Source: Photobacterium kishitanii (lineage in GTDB: Bacteria; Pseudomonadota; Gammaproteobacteria; Enterobacterales; Vibrionaceae). From it: 64,000 bases of DNA. Below, one piece after another: positions 1 to 8,649 of this stretch. The position numbers were made by a program, and so were the translations under genes. The notes under the pieces were generated by a model that was given only the letters and a program-made list of their open reading frames with translations, was not told the DNA's origin and did no database searches. How positions within the stretch are numbered: the first letter of the stretch is position 1; each line of letters starts with the position of its first letter. The stretch lies in contig NZ_PYON01000011.1 in the NCBI RefSeq assembly GCF_003026355.1, positions 62,001-126,000 on the forward strand, read 5' to 3'.

Positions 1-1061
1 ATACAGATGCTAAAACAGAAAAAGCAGGCCCATATAAACATCTAATGACAGGTGTGTCTTACATGTTACCATTAGTCGTGGCTGGTGGTTTATCTATTGC
101 ATTATCTTTTGTCTTCGGTATCGAAGCCTTTAAACAAGAGGGTACGTTAGCCGCAGCATTAATGACCATTGGTGGTGGTTCTGCATTTGCGTTAATGGTG
201 CCTGTATTGGCAGGTTTCATTGCGTTCTCAATTGCAGATCGTCCTGGTTTAGCGCCAGGTTTAATTGGCGGTATGTTAGCAAGTTCTACGGGCGCAGGTT
301 TCTTAGGCGGTATCGTTGCTGGTTTCCTCGCTGGTTACTGTGCTAAGTTCTTAGTTGAAAAGATCAAATTGCCACAATCAATGGAAGCGTTAAAGCCGAT
401 TTTGATTGTGCCATTACTGGCGAGTTTAGTAACCGGTTTGGTCATGATCTACATTGTTGGTGGCCCAGTATCAGCAGCGATGGCAGGTTTAACCACCTTC
501 TTAAATAACATGGGTTCAGCTAACGCAGTATTACTGGGCATTATCCTTGGTTGTATGATGTGTTTCGACTTAGGTGGTCCAGTAAACAAAGCGGCTTATA
601 CTTTTGGTGTTGGTCTATTAGCTTCGCAAACTTATGCGCCAATGGCAGCAGTTATGGCAGCAGGTATGGTACCAGCAATGGGCATGGGCTTAGCGACATT
701 CCTTGCAAAACGTAAGTTCTCTAACAGTGAGAATGAAGCGGGTAAAGCTGCATTTGTACTAGGTATGTGTTTTATCTCTGAAGGTGCGATTCCATTTGCA
801 GCTCGCGATCCAATGCGTGTTATTCCAAGCTGTATGATTGGTGGTGCATTAACGGGTGCATTATCAATGTTGTTTGGCGCAAAACTTATGGCACCACACG
901 GCGGCTTGTTTGTATTGCTCATTCCAAACGCAATTTCACCAGCGTTACTTTACTTAGTTGCTATTGCAGCGGGTACGATAGTAACAGGCGTATTGTATGC
1001 ATTCTTAAAGCGTCCTGAAGAAGGCTCTATTGCCGCTCAAACGGTAGCTGCTAAAGCTTAA
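1..1061 (+). CDS. fruA: PTS fructose permease IIC domain (FruA), 5' truncated by window
   Basis: This is the C-terminal membrane part (about 350 codons visible) of a fructose-specific phosphotransferase permease, which imports fructose while phosphorylating it to fructose 1-phosphate. The frame is open from base 3, so the gene begins upstream and the first ATG in view (45) is not its start. The peptide [18 protein letters not shown] is the typical beginning of the fructose EIIC domain. About eight to nine hydrophobic segments follow, with the conserved [11 protein letters not shown] and [11 protein letters not shown] loops that belong to sugar binding in this family. The IIB domains must lie upstream of the window. 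It is normally last in a fruB-fruK-fruA operon, which fits the strong terminator right after the stop. Confidence 0.93.
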   Translation, partial: TDAKTEKAGPYKHLMTGVSYMLPLVVAGGLSIALSFVFGIEAFKQEGTLAAALMTIGGGSAFALMVPVLAGFIAFSIADRPGLAPGLIGGMLASSTGAGFLGGIVAGFLAGYCAKFLVEKIKLPQSMEALKPILIVPLLASLVTGLVMIYIVGGPVSAAMAGLTTFLNNMGSANAVLLGIILGCMMCFDLGGPVNKAAYTFGVGLLASQTYAPMAAVMAAGMVPAMGMGLATFLAKRKFSNSENEAGKAAFVLGMCFISEGAIPFAARDPMRVIPSCMIGGALTGALSMLFGAKLMAPHGGLFVLLIPNAISPALLYLVAIAAGTIVTGVLYAFLKRPEEGSIAAQTVAAKA

Positions 1062-1084
1062 TTAACAGCTACAAATTATTAATT

Positions 1085-1113
1085 AAAAGCCGACTTAATT
1101 GTCGGCTTTTTTA
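1085..1113 (+). terminator. Rho-independent terminator after fruA
   Basis: A perfect stem, AAAAGCCGAC paired with GTCGGCTTTT across a six-base loop, is followed by a T run 24 bases after the fruA stop codon. Confidence 0.9.
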
Positions 1114-1187
1114 TGGGGAAAGGGAGGGAATAGGTTATAAGGGACGAGGGAGTAACAAGAGGGCATTAAAATTCCAAACAGTGAATA

Positions 1188-1270
1188 CAAAACCCATCCG
1201 TCATTCCCTACAGTGAGGTTACGAACGCCGATAGGGAATCTAATTACAGCACGTTGAATCGTTATTATTT
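1188..1270. repeat. REP-like dispersed repeat, copy 1
   Basis: This intergenic element shares most of its bases with a second copy at 3642-3722 in the same orientation. Its core can fold: ATTCCCTA (1203-1210) pairs with TAGGGAAT about 20 bases further on, around a GTGAGG loop. It lies between the fruA terminator and the first integron cassette. The rest of 1114-1520 is AT-rich with no gene that I can support. Confidence 0.75.
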
Positions 1271-1541
1271 TTGCGAGATGTATTTCTTTATGTATATAAG
1301 AAAGATAGACGCCATATCGTACCTTTTATACTGTTAATACATACAGAAATTAGTATTAGTAAAAAAGTGGCAACTAAAAGGCAGATGCTCGATTTTGTGA
1401 CTTCTATCGGGTAACCAATGTAATAATGCTTTTGATGTATAATGCTTTTTTATAATGACGAATGAAATACGGGCGCAGGTTCAAAGAACAAATTCGGGCA
1501 AGTTGTTAATATAATAAGTTGTTATGTATCAGGAGAACTTG

Positions 1542-2165
1542 ATGAGTATCGAAGAAAATCTATTTAAGACGGAAGAAGAAAAAGAGATGGCTGCCGGTAT
1601 CGTTAAGTCATTCATTAAATCTGTAATTGGATATGGTGGCGTCGATATAAAAGGTTTATCGGATGAGGAAGCGTCCGTTAAAATAAAAGAGTACTTAGAG
1701 GAATTTCTTAACTCTGAACAAGAGATTAATATGATTATTGATCATAAAGACAGCTTGTTGGAAGAAGCTAGGAGATTAGTCTCAGAAAATAAAACAGACT
1801 TAGCTTTAGTGACGTATGCGACTTGGTGGGAACATTGGATTAATGGTGTCTTAGAGTCAAAACTGTACCGCAAGGAAATTACGGGCAAAGAGTTTAAGCA
1901 GGTTATTACTTCTCTCAACAATCGCGCAAAAACATCCTGGTTTCTCAAACTCATTGAGTTACCACCATTTGATAAGACACATTTAGAAGTGATGACTAAG
2001 CTAGCAGAAAAGCGTAATAGCTTTGTCCACTATAAATACCCAGTGGATATCGGTGAAAGCGAGAACCTAACAGAGTTTTTTGAACAAGTAGAAAATTCGA
2101 TTCTTTATTTCATAGACTACGAATATATCCATATATTCCAATCTAAGCCAGACTTTGACTTCTGA
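1542..2165 (+). CDS. Cassette-borne hypothetical protein (207 aa)
   Basis: This gene fills cassette 1. I chose the ATG at 1542 because AGGAG lies six bases upstream; the earlier in-frame ATG at 1524 overlaps that ribosome site. The protein is acidic and soluble with no signal peptide or membrane segment. Its middle has a tryptophan-rich stretch (ATWWEHWINGVLESKLYRK) followed by KLAEKRNSFVHYKYP. The RN-S-x-VHYKY pattern resembles HEPN-like or RiboL-PSP-type helical proteins, but this is only a weak resemblance. The stop codon is two bases from the attC, as expected for a cassette gene. I do not recognise a function. Cassette genes usually lack their own promoter, and none is evident here. Confidence 0.75.
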   Translation: MSIEENLFKTEEEKEMAAGIVKSFIKSVIGYGGVDIKGLSDEEASVKIKEYLEEFLNSEQEINMIIDHKDSLLEEARRLVSENKTDLALVTYATWWEHWINGVLESKLYRKEITGKEFKQVITSLNNRAKTSWFLKLIELPPFDKTHLEVMTKLAEKRNSFVHYKYPVDIGESENLTEFFEQVENSILYFIDYEYIHIFQSKPDFDF

Positions 2166-2166
2166 T

Positions 2167-2292
2167 ACATAACAAACTGTTGAAGAGTGATTCGCAACGC
2201 GTGGCATTTTTACTATGCGTTGGTTTTAGTGATTAAGGTGGTATGCGGAAGCCTCGGTATTGCGTAGCTCACACCTTAACAGGGCGTTATGC
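2167..2292 (+). repeat. attC recombination site 1 (VCR-like)
   Basis: The outer arms ACATAAC (2167-2173) and GTTATGC (2286-2292) form R'' and R'. Inside them CTGTTGAAG (2177-2185) pairs with CTTAACAG (2275-2282) apart from one unpaired base, the extrahelical base that orients integrase binding in attC sites. The internal stretch with CAACGCGTGGCATTTT closely resembles Vibrio cholerae VCR repeats. Length is about 126 bp, typical of VCRs. Confidence 0.9.
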
Positions 2293-2322
2293 ACTAGTGT
2301 TTTTCGATATCAGAGGTGTAAA

Positions 2323-2943
2323 TTGGAATTACTTTTTAATAATTACTTATCAGAATTTATTGCAGTTTTATCTATTACTGTTTTGACTATTATTATCCCT
2401 GGACCAGACTTTTTCATCGTTGTCCGTAATAGTCTAGCTTACACAAGACGTTCCGGTATTTTTACTACCCTAGGTATCTCTTTTGCAGTTTAGATCCGTG
2501 TTATATACACTCTTGCAGGTATCGGACTTATTTTGTCCAACTCTATTGTTTTGTTCACTATTGTAAAATATTTAAGGGCTGCTTATTTAATGTATTTAGG
2601 TTGGCAGTGCTTAAAAAGAAAACCTTTAAACTCTAAACAATATATTAAGCAAGAGATAAAAATTTCAGATTATTCTTATTTCAAGATGGGGTTATTAATA
2701 ACGCGTTAAATCCTAAAGCAACTTTGTTCTTTCTGAGTTTATTTACTCAAGTTGTAAGTGTTGAAACTCCTTTTGAGATTCAGATTATTTATGGTGCTAC
2801 AGTCTCCTTATCTTGTTTAATTTAGTTTAGTTGCTCAGAAAAGCGTTAAAAATACCTTTGAATTTATTCAATATTATTTTGAAAAACTCATGGGGGTAGT
2901 GTTAATTACTTTCGGTATAAAAGTAGCGTGGGCATCGAAGTAA
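2323..2943 (+). pseudogene. LysE/RhtB-family exporter, degenerate (stop codon and frameshifts)
   Basis: Cassette 2 carries the remains of an amino-acid efflux protein of the LysE/RhtB superfamily. Translation from TTG 2323, with AGAGGTG just upstream, gives a typical N-terminus with the signature IIIPGPDFFIVVRNSLAYTRRSGI. An in-frame TAG at 2491 interrupts it. The same frame then continues with membrane-like sequence (YTLAGIGLILSN, YLMYLGWQCLKRKP) to about 2680. After this a shift of frame is needed to read NALNPKATLFFLSLFTQVV, a conserved LysE motif. Another TAG (about 2822) and a further frame change precede the C-terminal LMGVVLITFGIKVAWASK ending at 2943. With at least two stops and two shifts, it cannot make a full transporter. 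Confidence 0.82.
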
Positions 2944-2945
2944 GC

Positions 2946-3040
2946 GCATAACAAGTTGCTTAAATGGACTTGTAACTTGTGTGATTAACACTGCTCGTTA
3001 TTGCTGCACACATTAACTCCCCCCTTAAGTGGCGTTATAG
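2946..3040 (+). repeat. attC recombination site 2
   Basis: R'' GCATAAC (2946-2952) and R' GTTATAG (3034-3040) bound a 95-bp imperfect palindrome. Inner GCTTAA and TTAAGTGGC pair with a mismatch. It is shorter and more diverged than the first site. Confidence 0.83.
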
Positions 3041-3053
3041 TCAAGGAGATAAA

Positions 3054-3488
3054 ATGGAACTTATTTACCTAGAACGTACAGATGAGCTATATCAAGATGC
3101 ATTAGATCTACGCTATGACTTGTTCTTTAGAACTCCCGGCCTTCCGCGAAAAATAATGTTTGATGAGCTTGAAAGTAGCAGCTTTCATATTGCAGCAGTA
3201 GATAATAACTCATTGTGTGCATATGGTAGATTAAGCGAGGAAAGCCCTCGAATATTTAAGATTTCGCAGATGGTCGTCCGCCCAAACATGCAAGGTCAAG
3301 GCTTAGGTACTCGCGTTCTAACAAAACTGACACACGAAGCTCTCGCAAAGGGAGCAGATGAAATATATTTAAATGCTAGGCTTCATGCCGTATCAATGTA
3401 TGAAAAGTTGGGCTTTAAGACTTCAGGTCAATCTTATGTGGCTAATAGCACAGGCGTTCCTCATATCAAGATGATCAGGCGCGTCTAA
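3054..3488 (+). CDS. GNAT family N-acetyltransferase (144 aa)
   Basis: This gene fills cassette 3. Its ATG follows a good ribosome site (AAGGAG, six bases away). It is a complete single-domain acetyltransferase: motif A is visible as KISQMVVRPNMQGQGLGTRVLTKL (about residues 70-93), where QGQGLG is the acetyl-CoA pyrophosphate-binding Q-x-x-G-x-G loop. The later IYLNARLHAVSMYEKLGF is motif B with the usual Tyr-x-x-x-GF end. The closest familiar relative by layout is the ElaA type. The substrate cannot be told from sequence. GNAT genes are among the commonest integron cassette cargo, and some give antibiotic tolerance, but nothing here shows that. Confidence 0.88.
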   Translation: MELIYLERTDELYQDALDLRYDLFFRTPGLPRKIMFDELESSSFHIAAVDNNSLCAYGRLSEESPRIFKISQMVVRPNMQGQGLGTRVLTKLTHEALAKGADEIYLNARLHAVSMYEKLGFKTSGQSYVANSTGVPHIKMIRRV

Positions 3489-3489
3489 A

Positions 3490-3560
3490 TTGTCTATAAC
3501 ACGACTTAAAGACGGATTTTCATACCTGATATTTTTGTGCTAAAACAAAGGGAAGCCATA
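3490..3560 (+). other. Truncated third attC site
   Basis: CTATAAC (3494-3500), the exact reverse complement of GTTATAG at the start of this cassette, marks the R'' half of an attC followed by an L''-like ACGACTTAAAGACGG. No matching L'/R' half appears before the repeat at 3642, so the array ends in a broken site. Confidence 0.6.
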
Positions 3561-3641
3561 ACCTTGCACATCAACTATGCGGTATTAAAATTGATCTTGT
3601 TATTATATTAAAATACTCACTAAAAATTCTGATAGTGACTG

Positions 3642-3722
3642 TAAAACCCATCCCGTCATTCCCTACAGTGAGGAACGAACGAGATAGGGAATCTATTATT
3701 AACGTGTTGTATCTTATTGTTT
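3642..3722. repeat. REP-like dispersed repeat, copy 2
   Basis: This is the second copy of the element at 1188-1270, in the same orientation, sharing AAAACCCATCC, GTCATTCCCTACAGTGAGG and ATAGGGAATCT with small indels between. Together the two copies bracket the cassette array. Confidence 0.75.
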
Positions 3723-3773
3723 TCCACTCGTACCATTGATGGCCGATACGGAGAATAGCTCACGGTTATTTTA

Positions 3774-5579
3774 TTACTGACTAATTTTGATATTAGATGT
3801 TGGAATTGAACAACAGGCTAATACCATTCCTTGTTGTTTATCATGATCATTTAATGCTGTGCTTGGTTGTTGTAAGACTTCCCCTTCAATGACTTTAACC
3901 TTACAACGGCCACATAAACCGGCACGACAACCGTTTTTTATGGGTAAATCTGCGGCTTCAATTTGATCAAGTAAGCTAGCCTGGTTATGTCCAGTAAATT
4001 GTTGTTGATTAAATTGGATGTTAATTGAGTGCTGTTGTTCAGGTACTGCTAATTGTTGACTAAATTGCTCTTGGTAAAAGTGAGCGGCAGGTAACCCCTG
4101 ATTTATTAACAACTCTTGTGTTGTTTGGCTAAAGCGTGCATTACCACAGACATAGGCATGATAGTTGGCGAGGGATTGAAGTGACACAAAGTGCTCAGCA
4201 CAGATACGGCCACAAAAAGAATGAGTCGAATCCTGTTGTTGGGTTAAACAGATAAATATTTTTATTTCTGGATGCTGGCGTTCTATTGCTGCAAGTTCAG
4301 TGGCAAATGGAATATCAGCCTGTGTTCGACAGTAATGATAAAAAATGAGTCCCTGAGTGTTTTTTTCGGCGATCAAGCTACGTAGCATCGACATCATCGG
4401 TGTGATTCCACTGCCAGCAGAGATGAGCAATGTATTTTGTTCTTTTTGTGGTTCGAGATAAAAACTCCCTGATGGCGTATCACTCCATATGTTGTCACCG
4501 ACCTGTAAATTATCATGAAGCCAATTAGAAACCATGCCTTGATCAACTTTTTTCACAGAAATAGTGTAATGCTGGTGTGTTAGCGGTGATGATGAAAGGG
4601 TATAGCAACGCTCAAAAATCTGATTATTGATCGAGATATGAATAGGTAAGTATTGCCCCGGAGAGTAAGAGGCTAAAGTTTTTTTTTGCTGCGCTTTAAA
4701 AGAAAAAGAAACAAAATCCTTTGCGATGGGCTCACGTTTGATACACGTTAAAGCGATACGTCGATCTTTATATTGCTCTGGTGTGCGATATGATAATACT
4801 TCAACGCTATCACCTTGATGTATGATTCCTTCTTTTACGACGATAGCATTCATACCAAAATTAACATTTGTTGGGATTGCATTGTCAGAACGAAAGGTCA
4901 TCAGTGTTGCAAGCGGTTCGTTATTGACGGCTTTTTGTGCAGTTTGAGGGTCGTAGTTGACTAATACACAACGGCTGCATGGTGCTTTAATTTCAAGCTC
5001 TACTTCGCCAATTCGAATTCTTTTCCAACTATCTTCTGCAAAAGCTTCAACACCTGAAACGACTAAGTTGGCACGAAACTTATCTATTGAGTGAATTTGT
5101 TGGGTACGTGCATTAAGGTTATCTAAAGATGCTTCAGAGATAATCATGACTGGAAAATTATCAGCAAAACTGACCTTTACTTGTGCTTTTCCTCCTGTTC
5201 TTTGACTTTCAATGCCGTTATACAGTAATTGTGCCGGTTGGCCTATAATCTCACTAACCCATTGATTTGCTTCTTCTGATGTTGTGTAGGCTTGAAAGGA
5301 ATCATTCCATACGGCAGTTGATGTTTGTGTCTGCGTTAATTGTGTAAAATCCAAAGATAGTGGTGCTTTATTTGGAAAATTAAACAGTAAACCATGAGGT
5401 TGAATAACAGTAGTGAGCTGAAGTAATTGAGGATAACGTCGAGAGGTGATCATTGAACCATCAGTTAATGCGATCATAAAACGACGATCAATATCAATAC
5501 CTGCGGATTTGACGATAGCGTGAGATAAAGAGAGTTTTTGAGTTGATTTAATAGGGTATATATTAATTTGAGAAAGCAT
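3774..5579 (-). CDS. MOSC domain / FAD-NAD(P) reductase / 2Fe-2S ferredoxin fusion oxidoreductase
   Basis: A three-part cytosolic redox protein of about 600 residues. The N-terminal MOSC beta-barrel and MOSC domain (residues 1-270; NIYPIKSTQKLSL, then APCSRCVLVNYDPQT with the likely molybdenum-cofactor cysteine) resembles E. coli YcbX. Next comes a ferredoxin-reductase module: the FAD motif ERCYTLSSSP and the NAD-binding LLISAGSGITPMMSMLRSL. The C-terminal plant-type ferredoxin has CRAGLCGRC and a later CC, supplying the four iron-sulfur cysteines. YcbX-type proteins reduce N-hydroxylated bases; here the electron chain is built in. I prefer the ATG at 5579 (MLSQINIYPIKS), which matches where YcbX begins, over the upstream in-frame ATG at 5600. 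Confidence 0.87.
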   Translation of the reverse strand: MLSQINIYPIKSTQKLSLSHAIVKSAGIDIDRRFMIALTDGSMITSRRYPQLLQLTTVIQPHGLLFNFPNKAPLSLDFTQLTQTQTSTAVWNDSFQAYTTSEEANQWVSEIIGQPAQLLYNGIESQRTGGKAQVKVSFADNFPVMIISEASLDNLNARTQQIHSIDKFRANLVVSGVEAFAEDSWKRIRIGEVELEIKAPCSRCVLVNYDPQTAQKAVNNEPLATLMTFRSDNAIPTNVNFGMNAIVVKEGIIHQGDSVEVLSYRTPEQYKDRRIALTCIKREPIAKDFVSFSFKAQQKKTLASYSPGQYLPIHISINNQIFERCYTLSSSPLTHQHYTISVKKVDQGMVSNWLHDNLQVGDNIWSDTPSGSFYLEPQKEQNTLLISAGSGITPMMSMLRSLIAEKNTQGLIFYHYCRTQADIPFATELAAIERQHPEIKIFICLTQQQDSTHSFCGRICAEHFVSLQSLANYHAYVCGNARFSQTTQELLINQGLPAAHFYQEQFSQQLAVPEQQHSINIQFNQQQFTGHNQASLLDQIEAADLPIKNGCRAGLCGRCKVKVIEGEVLQQPSTALNDHDKQQGMVLACCSIPTSNIKISQ

Positions 5580-6338
5580 TTTATTCACTGAGAATATCAT
5601 CCTATGAGGTTAAATCGATACTTATTGGTTGAATAATGGAATTTCAGTGTTAGTGAAATGTCAGCTAATGACTGTTTATTAGTAAACTGTCTGTTTTTAG
5701 TGATTAAATGGGCGAAAAAGTGGATCTTATAATAGCTAGTGGTTTGTTGCTTTTATAAACCATTCTCTGTTGATTTTTTCTGGTTTTTATTAATTTTGTA
5801 CTTATATGAAATTATATTGTTAGTTTGCATATAAATGTAGAAGTTATATGTGGAAAAGAATTGCTTGATGGTCAGTGTTATAATAATCCAGAATAATGTT
5901 AATTTATTAAACATTACTAAGAGTAATTTAAACACAAGGTATTTTATGTTTTCAGTGAATGACTATTAAGAATAGAAAATATGAGCTCGCGCTTTTAAGT
6001 GACATTTATTGATGTAATGATTTTTATTTTTTAAATCGTGATAAAGGAATATTTGGGTTGTATTTATATCACTTTCTACATTGTTTTATTCTTATTTAAT
6101 AATTTACAGTGAAGGTTTATTTGGTTGAGTGTTATTTAGGGTAAGGTTATACCATTTTATTATTTCAGGTGTTGATGTTTATTATTAGTCGGGTAAATTC
6201 GTTTAACTGATTTCATTTATACAATATTCAATAATAACTAATTTTATATTGATTCAGCTATCAATTTATTATTTTAAAGCTTGCACGAAAAAGATGACAC
6301 CTTAATAATCGGCTGATTTTTTATTTTAAGGTATTGAT
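5580..6338. other. Long AT-rich intergenic region, no supported gene
   Basis: About 740 bases between two divergent genes hold only short low-complexity reading frames, rich in Lys, Asn, Ile and Tyr. It must hold the promoters of both flanking genes, but I see no convincing operator or RNA structure. Confidence 0.6.
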
Positions 6339-8213
6339 ATGATTAACTCTTGTCCTCCGCATTGTGGAACACCGACATACTTAAGTGATACATATTGCCC
6401 TATTTGTGGTGATACTCTCGATGAAAAGCGTGCGTTGAATAATGTGCAAGACTTGTACCCAGATGCTTTTAATAGGCTTAAAGCACATTATCCAAATGCA
6501 CAGTTAATTACTGGCCAAATTACTAAAACGCATTTCTACAAGCGAACAAAGCATACCAAGAATAATACTAATAGTTGTGCATTATGGTTTCTGACGGTTG
6601 AAAGTACTGATGGTATTCAATATCGATTTAATGTTGATGCTGAGAATAAGATCCTTGTTAACTTGAAAGTCGGTGATGTTATCACGTTTTCTGAACCTTA
6701 CGCGGTTAAGGTACCAATGGTGCGTGATAATAATACCCCAGATGCGATCACCAATGATATTTTGCTTGATGCTGTTGTTTTACATACTGGTGAGGGACAG
6801 TTTTTACAACATGTGGGTATTCACCAACCGATTAATCCAATCGAGAAAATCATTACATACTATTTTTTTGCTCTTCTTTTTGCGGTGATTTTGGGTGGGT
6901 TTATTACATTGGCACCACACGGTCTTAATTTTTTCAAAGGAAATTTTTGGATATCGGTACTGCTCATTGGGGCGCCTGCCTGGTACTTTTGCCATCGTAA
7001 GCACCGTGAATTTTCTCAGGTGTTTGAAGATGAAAAACGGGTATATCAGTCATTCCTTGATATTTTGCCATTGATGCAAGGTGTTAGTTTGACGGATCTA
7101 GGCTATCACCAGAAAGTACGTCCAAAGGGGAATGATGACATATTATGTGACTATTGCGATCATCGCTTATCTACGCAAGCACATTATTGTCCTCATTGTG
7201 GAAAATCTCAGCACAATAATGAAACGGATGTCGATACTGTGATAGTTGATGCCATGGTGGCGTCTCATGATGGTGAGCTGGGGGCGGAAAGTGCGTTAAT
7301 GACAGCGCCTAGCGGGGAGAATGTCGTTACAACAGAGAATATTGTTATGGCACACGCTGCCACGGCAACTCTGGCTGTTGAACCATCGGTTACCGTTAAT
7401 CCTCGCCGAAATGTTATGGATGTCATTCATGCCAAAATGGCCGAGTTTCGTTACGATCATGAAGATAAGATAATATATCGACATGCTTTGGTTCCTAATG
7501 AAGAACTTAAAGTGACGGCTTGGTGTTACATGGCGCGAGTGATTGAGCGTGAAGCGAGTGTGGATATTAATCGTACTTCGGTGACGACGACGACGACTCG
7601 AACCGATCGTTATGGTGATAAAGATACCAGTATCTCTACTCATCATACGCGTGATGTTAGTTTCAATTCAAAATTGTTGATGCGTACCGAGCTGGGTCAT
7701 GAATTTGAGTTGTGGTTACCCGAAAAAATGCGCAGTTATACTGATGTGGGTGACATCCTGATGGTGGAGGGAGTGAAACTTGAGGACAAGTCTGGTAAAT
7801 CACACTATTACAACCCACATTATTTAAACATGACGAAAAAACGATATAACCGTGAGGGTTCAAATCTTGGTAGTTATAGGAATAAACCGATTTTACCTCA
7901 ACTGATTCAGCTTTCTTTAGCTCTAATCTGTCTATGGGGATTTATTGAAATTGAACCGCAGATGTTGGCGATATTTCATCAGTGGGCGTGGAGTAGTGCG
8001 CTTATTAATCACTTAGGTTATACCATTTTTACGGCGTTACTTACCTTTGTTCCTTATATGCTGTTCTGTATCGTGATCAAGTGGCTGGATTCCCGTTCTC
8101 GTGATTGGTACAAAAATGAAGCTATAAGGATATATCAGCCAGTGTGGGCATTAAGAGATAAAGCGCTAGATGATATTGATGAACTACATGATTTGTTTAC
8201 AAAGCTAAACTGA
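6339..8213 (+). CDS. Membrane protein with two zinc ribbons (624 aa), function unknown
   Basis: The protein opens with a Cys-rich zinc ribbon (SCPPHCGTPTYLSDTYCPICGD, residues 4-25) and has a second one in the middle (CDYCDHRLSTQAHYCPHCG, about residues 270-288). Two hydrophobic segments near residues 172-218 and two more near 522-585 indicate four membrane passes. The remaining soluble parts are beta-rich; one contains the Thr-rich stretch NRTSVTTTTTRTDRYGDKDTS. The ribosome site is a modest AAGG. It stands alone, with long non-coding stretches on both sides. I do not recognise the family. Double zinc-ribbon membrane proteins often act in envelope sensing or assembly, but that is a guess. 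Confidence 0.8.
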   Translation: MINSCPPHCGTPTYLSDTYCPICGDTLDEKRALNNVQDLYPDAFNRLKAHYPNAQLITGQITKTHFYKRTKHTKNNTNSCALWFLTVESTDGIQYRFNVDAENKILVNLKVGDVITFSEPYAVKVPMVRDNNTPDAITNDILLDAVVLHTGEGQFLQHVGIHQPINPIEKIITYYFFALLFAVILGGFITLAPHGLNFFKGNFWISVLLIGAPAWYFCHRKHREFSQVFEDEKRVYQSFLDILPLMQGVSLTDLGYHQKVRPKGNDDILCDYCDHRLSTQAHYCPHCGKSQHNNETDVDTVIVDAMVASHDGELGAESALMTAPSGENVVTTENIVMAHAATATLAVEPSVTVNPRRNVMDVIHAKMAEFRYDHEDKIIYRHALVPNEELKVTAWCYMARVIEREASVDINRTSVTTTTTRTDRYGDKDTSISTHHTRDVSFNSKLLMRTELGHEFELWLPEKMRSYTDVGDILMVEGVKLEDKSGKSHYYNPHYLNMTKKRYNREGSNLGSYRNKPILPQLIQLSLALICLWGFIEIEPQMLAIFHQWAWSSALINHLGYTIFTALLTFVPYMLFCIVIKWLDSRSRDWYKNEAIRIYQPVWALRDKALDDIDELHDLFTKLN

Positions 8214-8384
8214 TCGTCACTATATATGCCAAGTGTACTAAAGGTATAACAAAGTAATCTGTACGATACTAATGGCACTCATTGTTTAGAGTGTCATTGG
8301 TTAAAGAATTAAGTTAATAACAAATTTGTATTTCGTTTAGTCGGTATTATATGCTTGGAAAGGTTGTAAGTTTAAGCAAACATC

Positions 8385-8424
8385 AAAGCAGAAAAGAGAA
8401 GCGGATCCTTATCTTTTCTGCTTT
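8385..8424. terminator. Bidirectional terminator before the YdcH-like gene
   Basis: AAAGCAGAAAA pairs with TTTTCTGCTTT in a hairpin with A-rich and T-rich flanks. It sits just after the stop of the leftward gene at 8434 and can also end rightward transcripts. Confidence 0.75.
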
Positions 8425-8433
8425 AATTTCACA

Positions 8434-8649
8434 TTACTTATTTGCTACACTTTTTAAATAAGCTAAGATTTCATCCTTCAGTAAAAGCTTTTCTTTTTTT
8501 AATTTATCAATTTCTACTTCATCAAAACCATCTTTTGACGTCATTTTTTCAATTTCAACATCTAATTCATTATGCTTCTTGTATAAACGGTCAAAAGCAA
8601 TATCTTTACCTTCTAATGAATCGATTAATGCGCTGTATTCTGTAAACAT
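8434..8649 (-). CDS. YdcH-like DUF465 protein (71 aa)
   Basis: A small helical, probably coiled-coil protein. The sequence FTEYSALIDSLEGKDIAFDRLYKKHNELDVEIEK and the C-terminal KLKKEKLLLKDEILAYL match the YdcH/DUF465 pattern of E. coli (EYRDLISRLK, F-x-x-L-x-x-KHN-x-LD-x-EI, KKxKLxLKDE). The biochemical role of this family is unknown. It is a single-gene unit with a terminator immediately downstream. In the start region the ATG follows an AGGATAAAA stretch on the minus strand, an acceptable ribosome site. Confidence 0.88.
   Translation of the reverse strand: MFTEYSALIDSLEGKDIAFDRLYKKHNELDVEIEKMTSKDGFDEVEIDKLKKEKLLLKDEILAYLKSVANK

Larger units (their letters stand above)
1521..3500 (+). mobile_element. 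Integron gene-cassette array without visible integrase (CALIN-like), three cassettes
   Basis: Three cassettes follow one another in the same direction, beginning at GTTATGT (1521), GTTATGC (2286) and GTTATAG (3034). In circular integron cassettes, the start heptamer and the R'' heptamer after the gene belong to the same attC site, so they should be complementary. Here ACATAAC (2167), GCATAAC (2946) and CTATAAC (3494) are exact reverse complements of the respective starts. Two full attC sites are present (2167-2292 and 2946-3040), while the third is cut off after R''/L''. No integrase gene lies in the window. The array probably came from a vibrio-type superintegron. Confidence 0.88.

Noticed and set aside
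2260-2322. N-terminal extension of the cassette 2 frame starting at an ATG-like codon in attC1
   Set aside because: These codons are the attC site itself; the LysE homology begins at TTG 2323 with its own ribosome site.
5753-5935. 60-codon minus-strand frame in the long AT-rich intergenic region
   Set aside because: The translation is low-complexity (Lys, Asn, Ile, Tyr, Phe), with no ribosome site and no similarity to anything I know; AT-rich DNA gives such frames by chance.
7296-7646. 116-codon antisense frame inside the zinc-ribbon protein gene
   Set aside because: It is a shadow of the coding frame, rich in Arg/His/Ser from reverse-read codons, without motifs.
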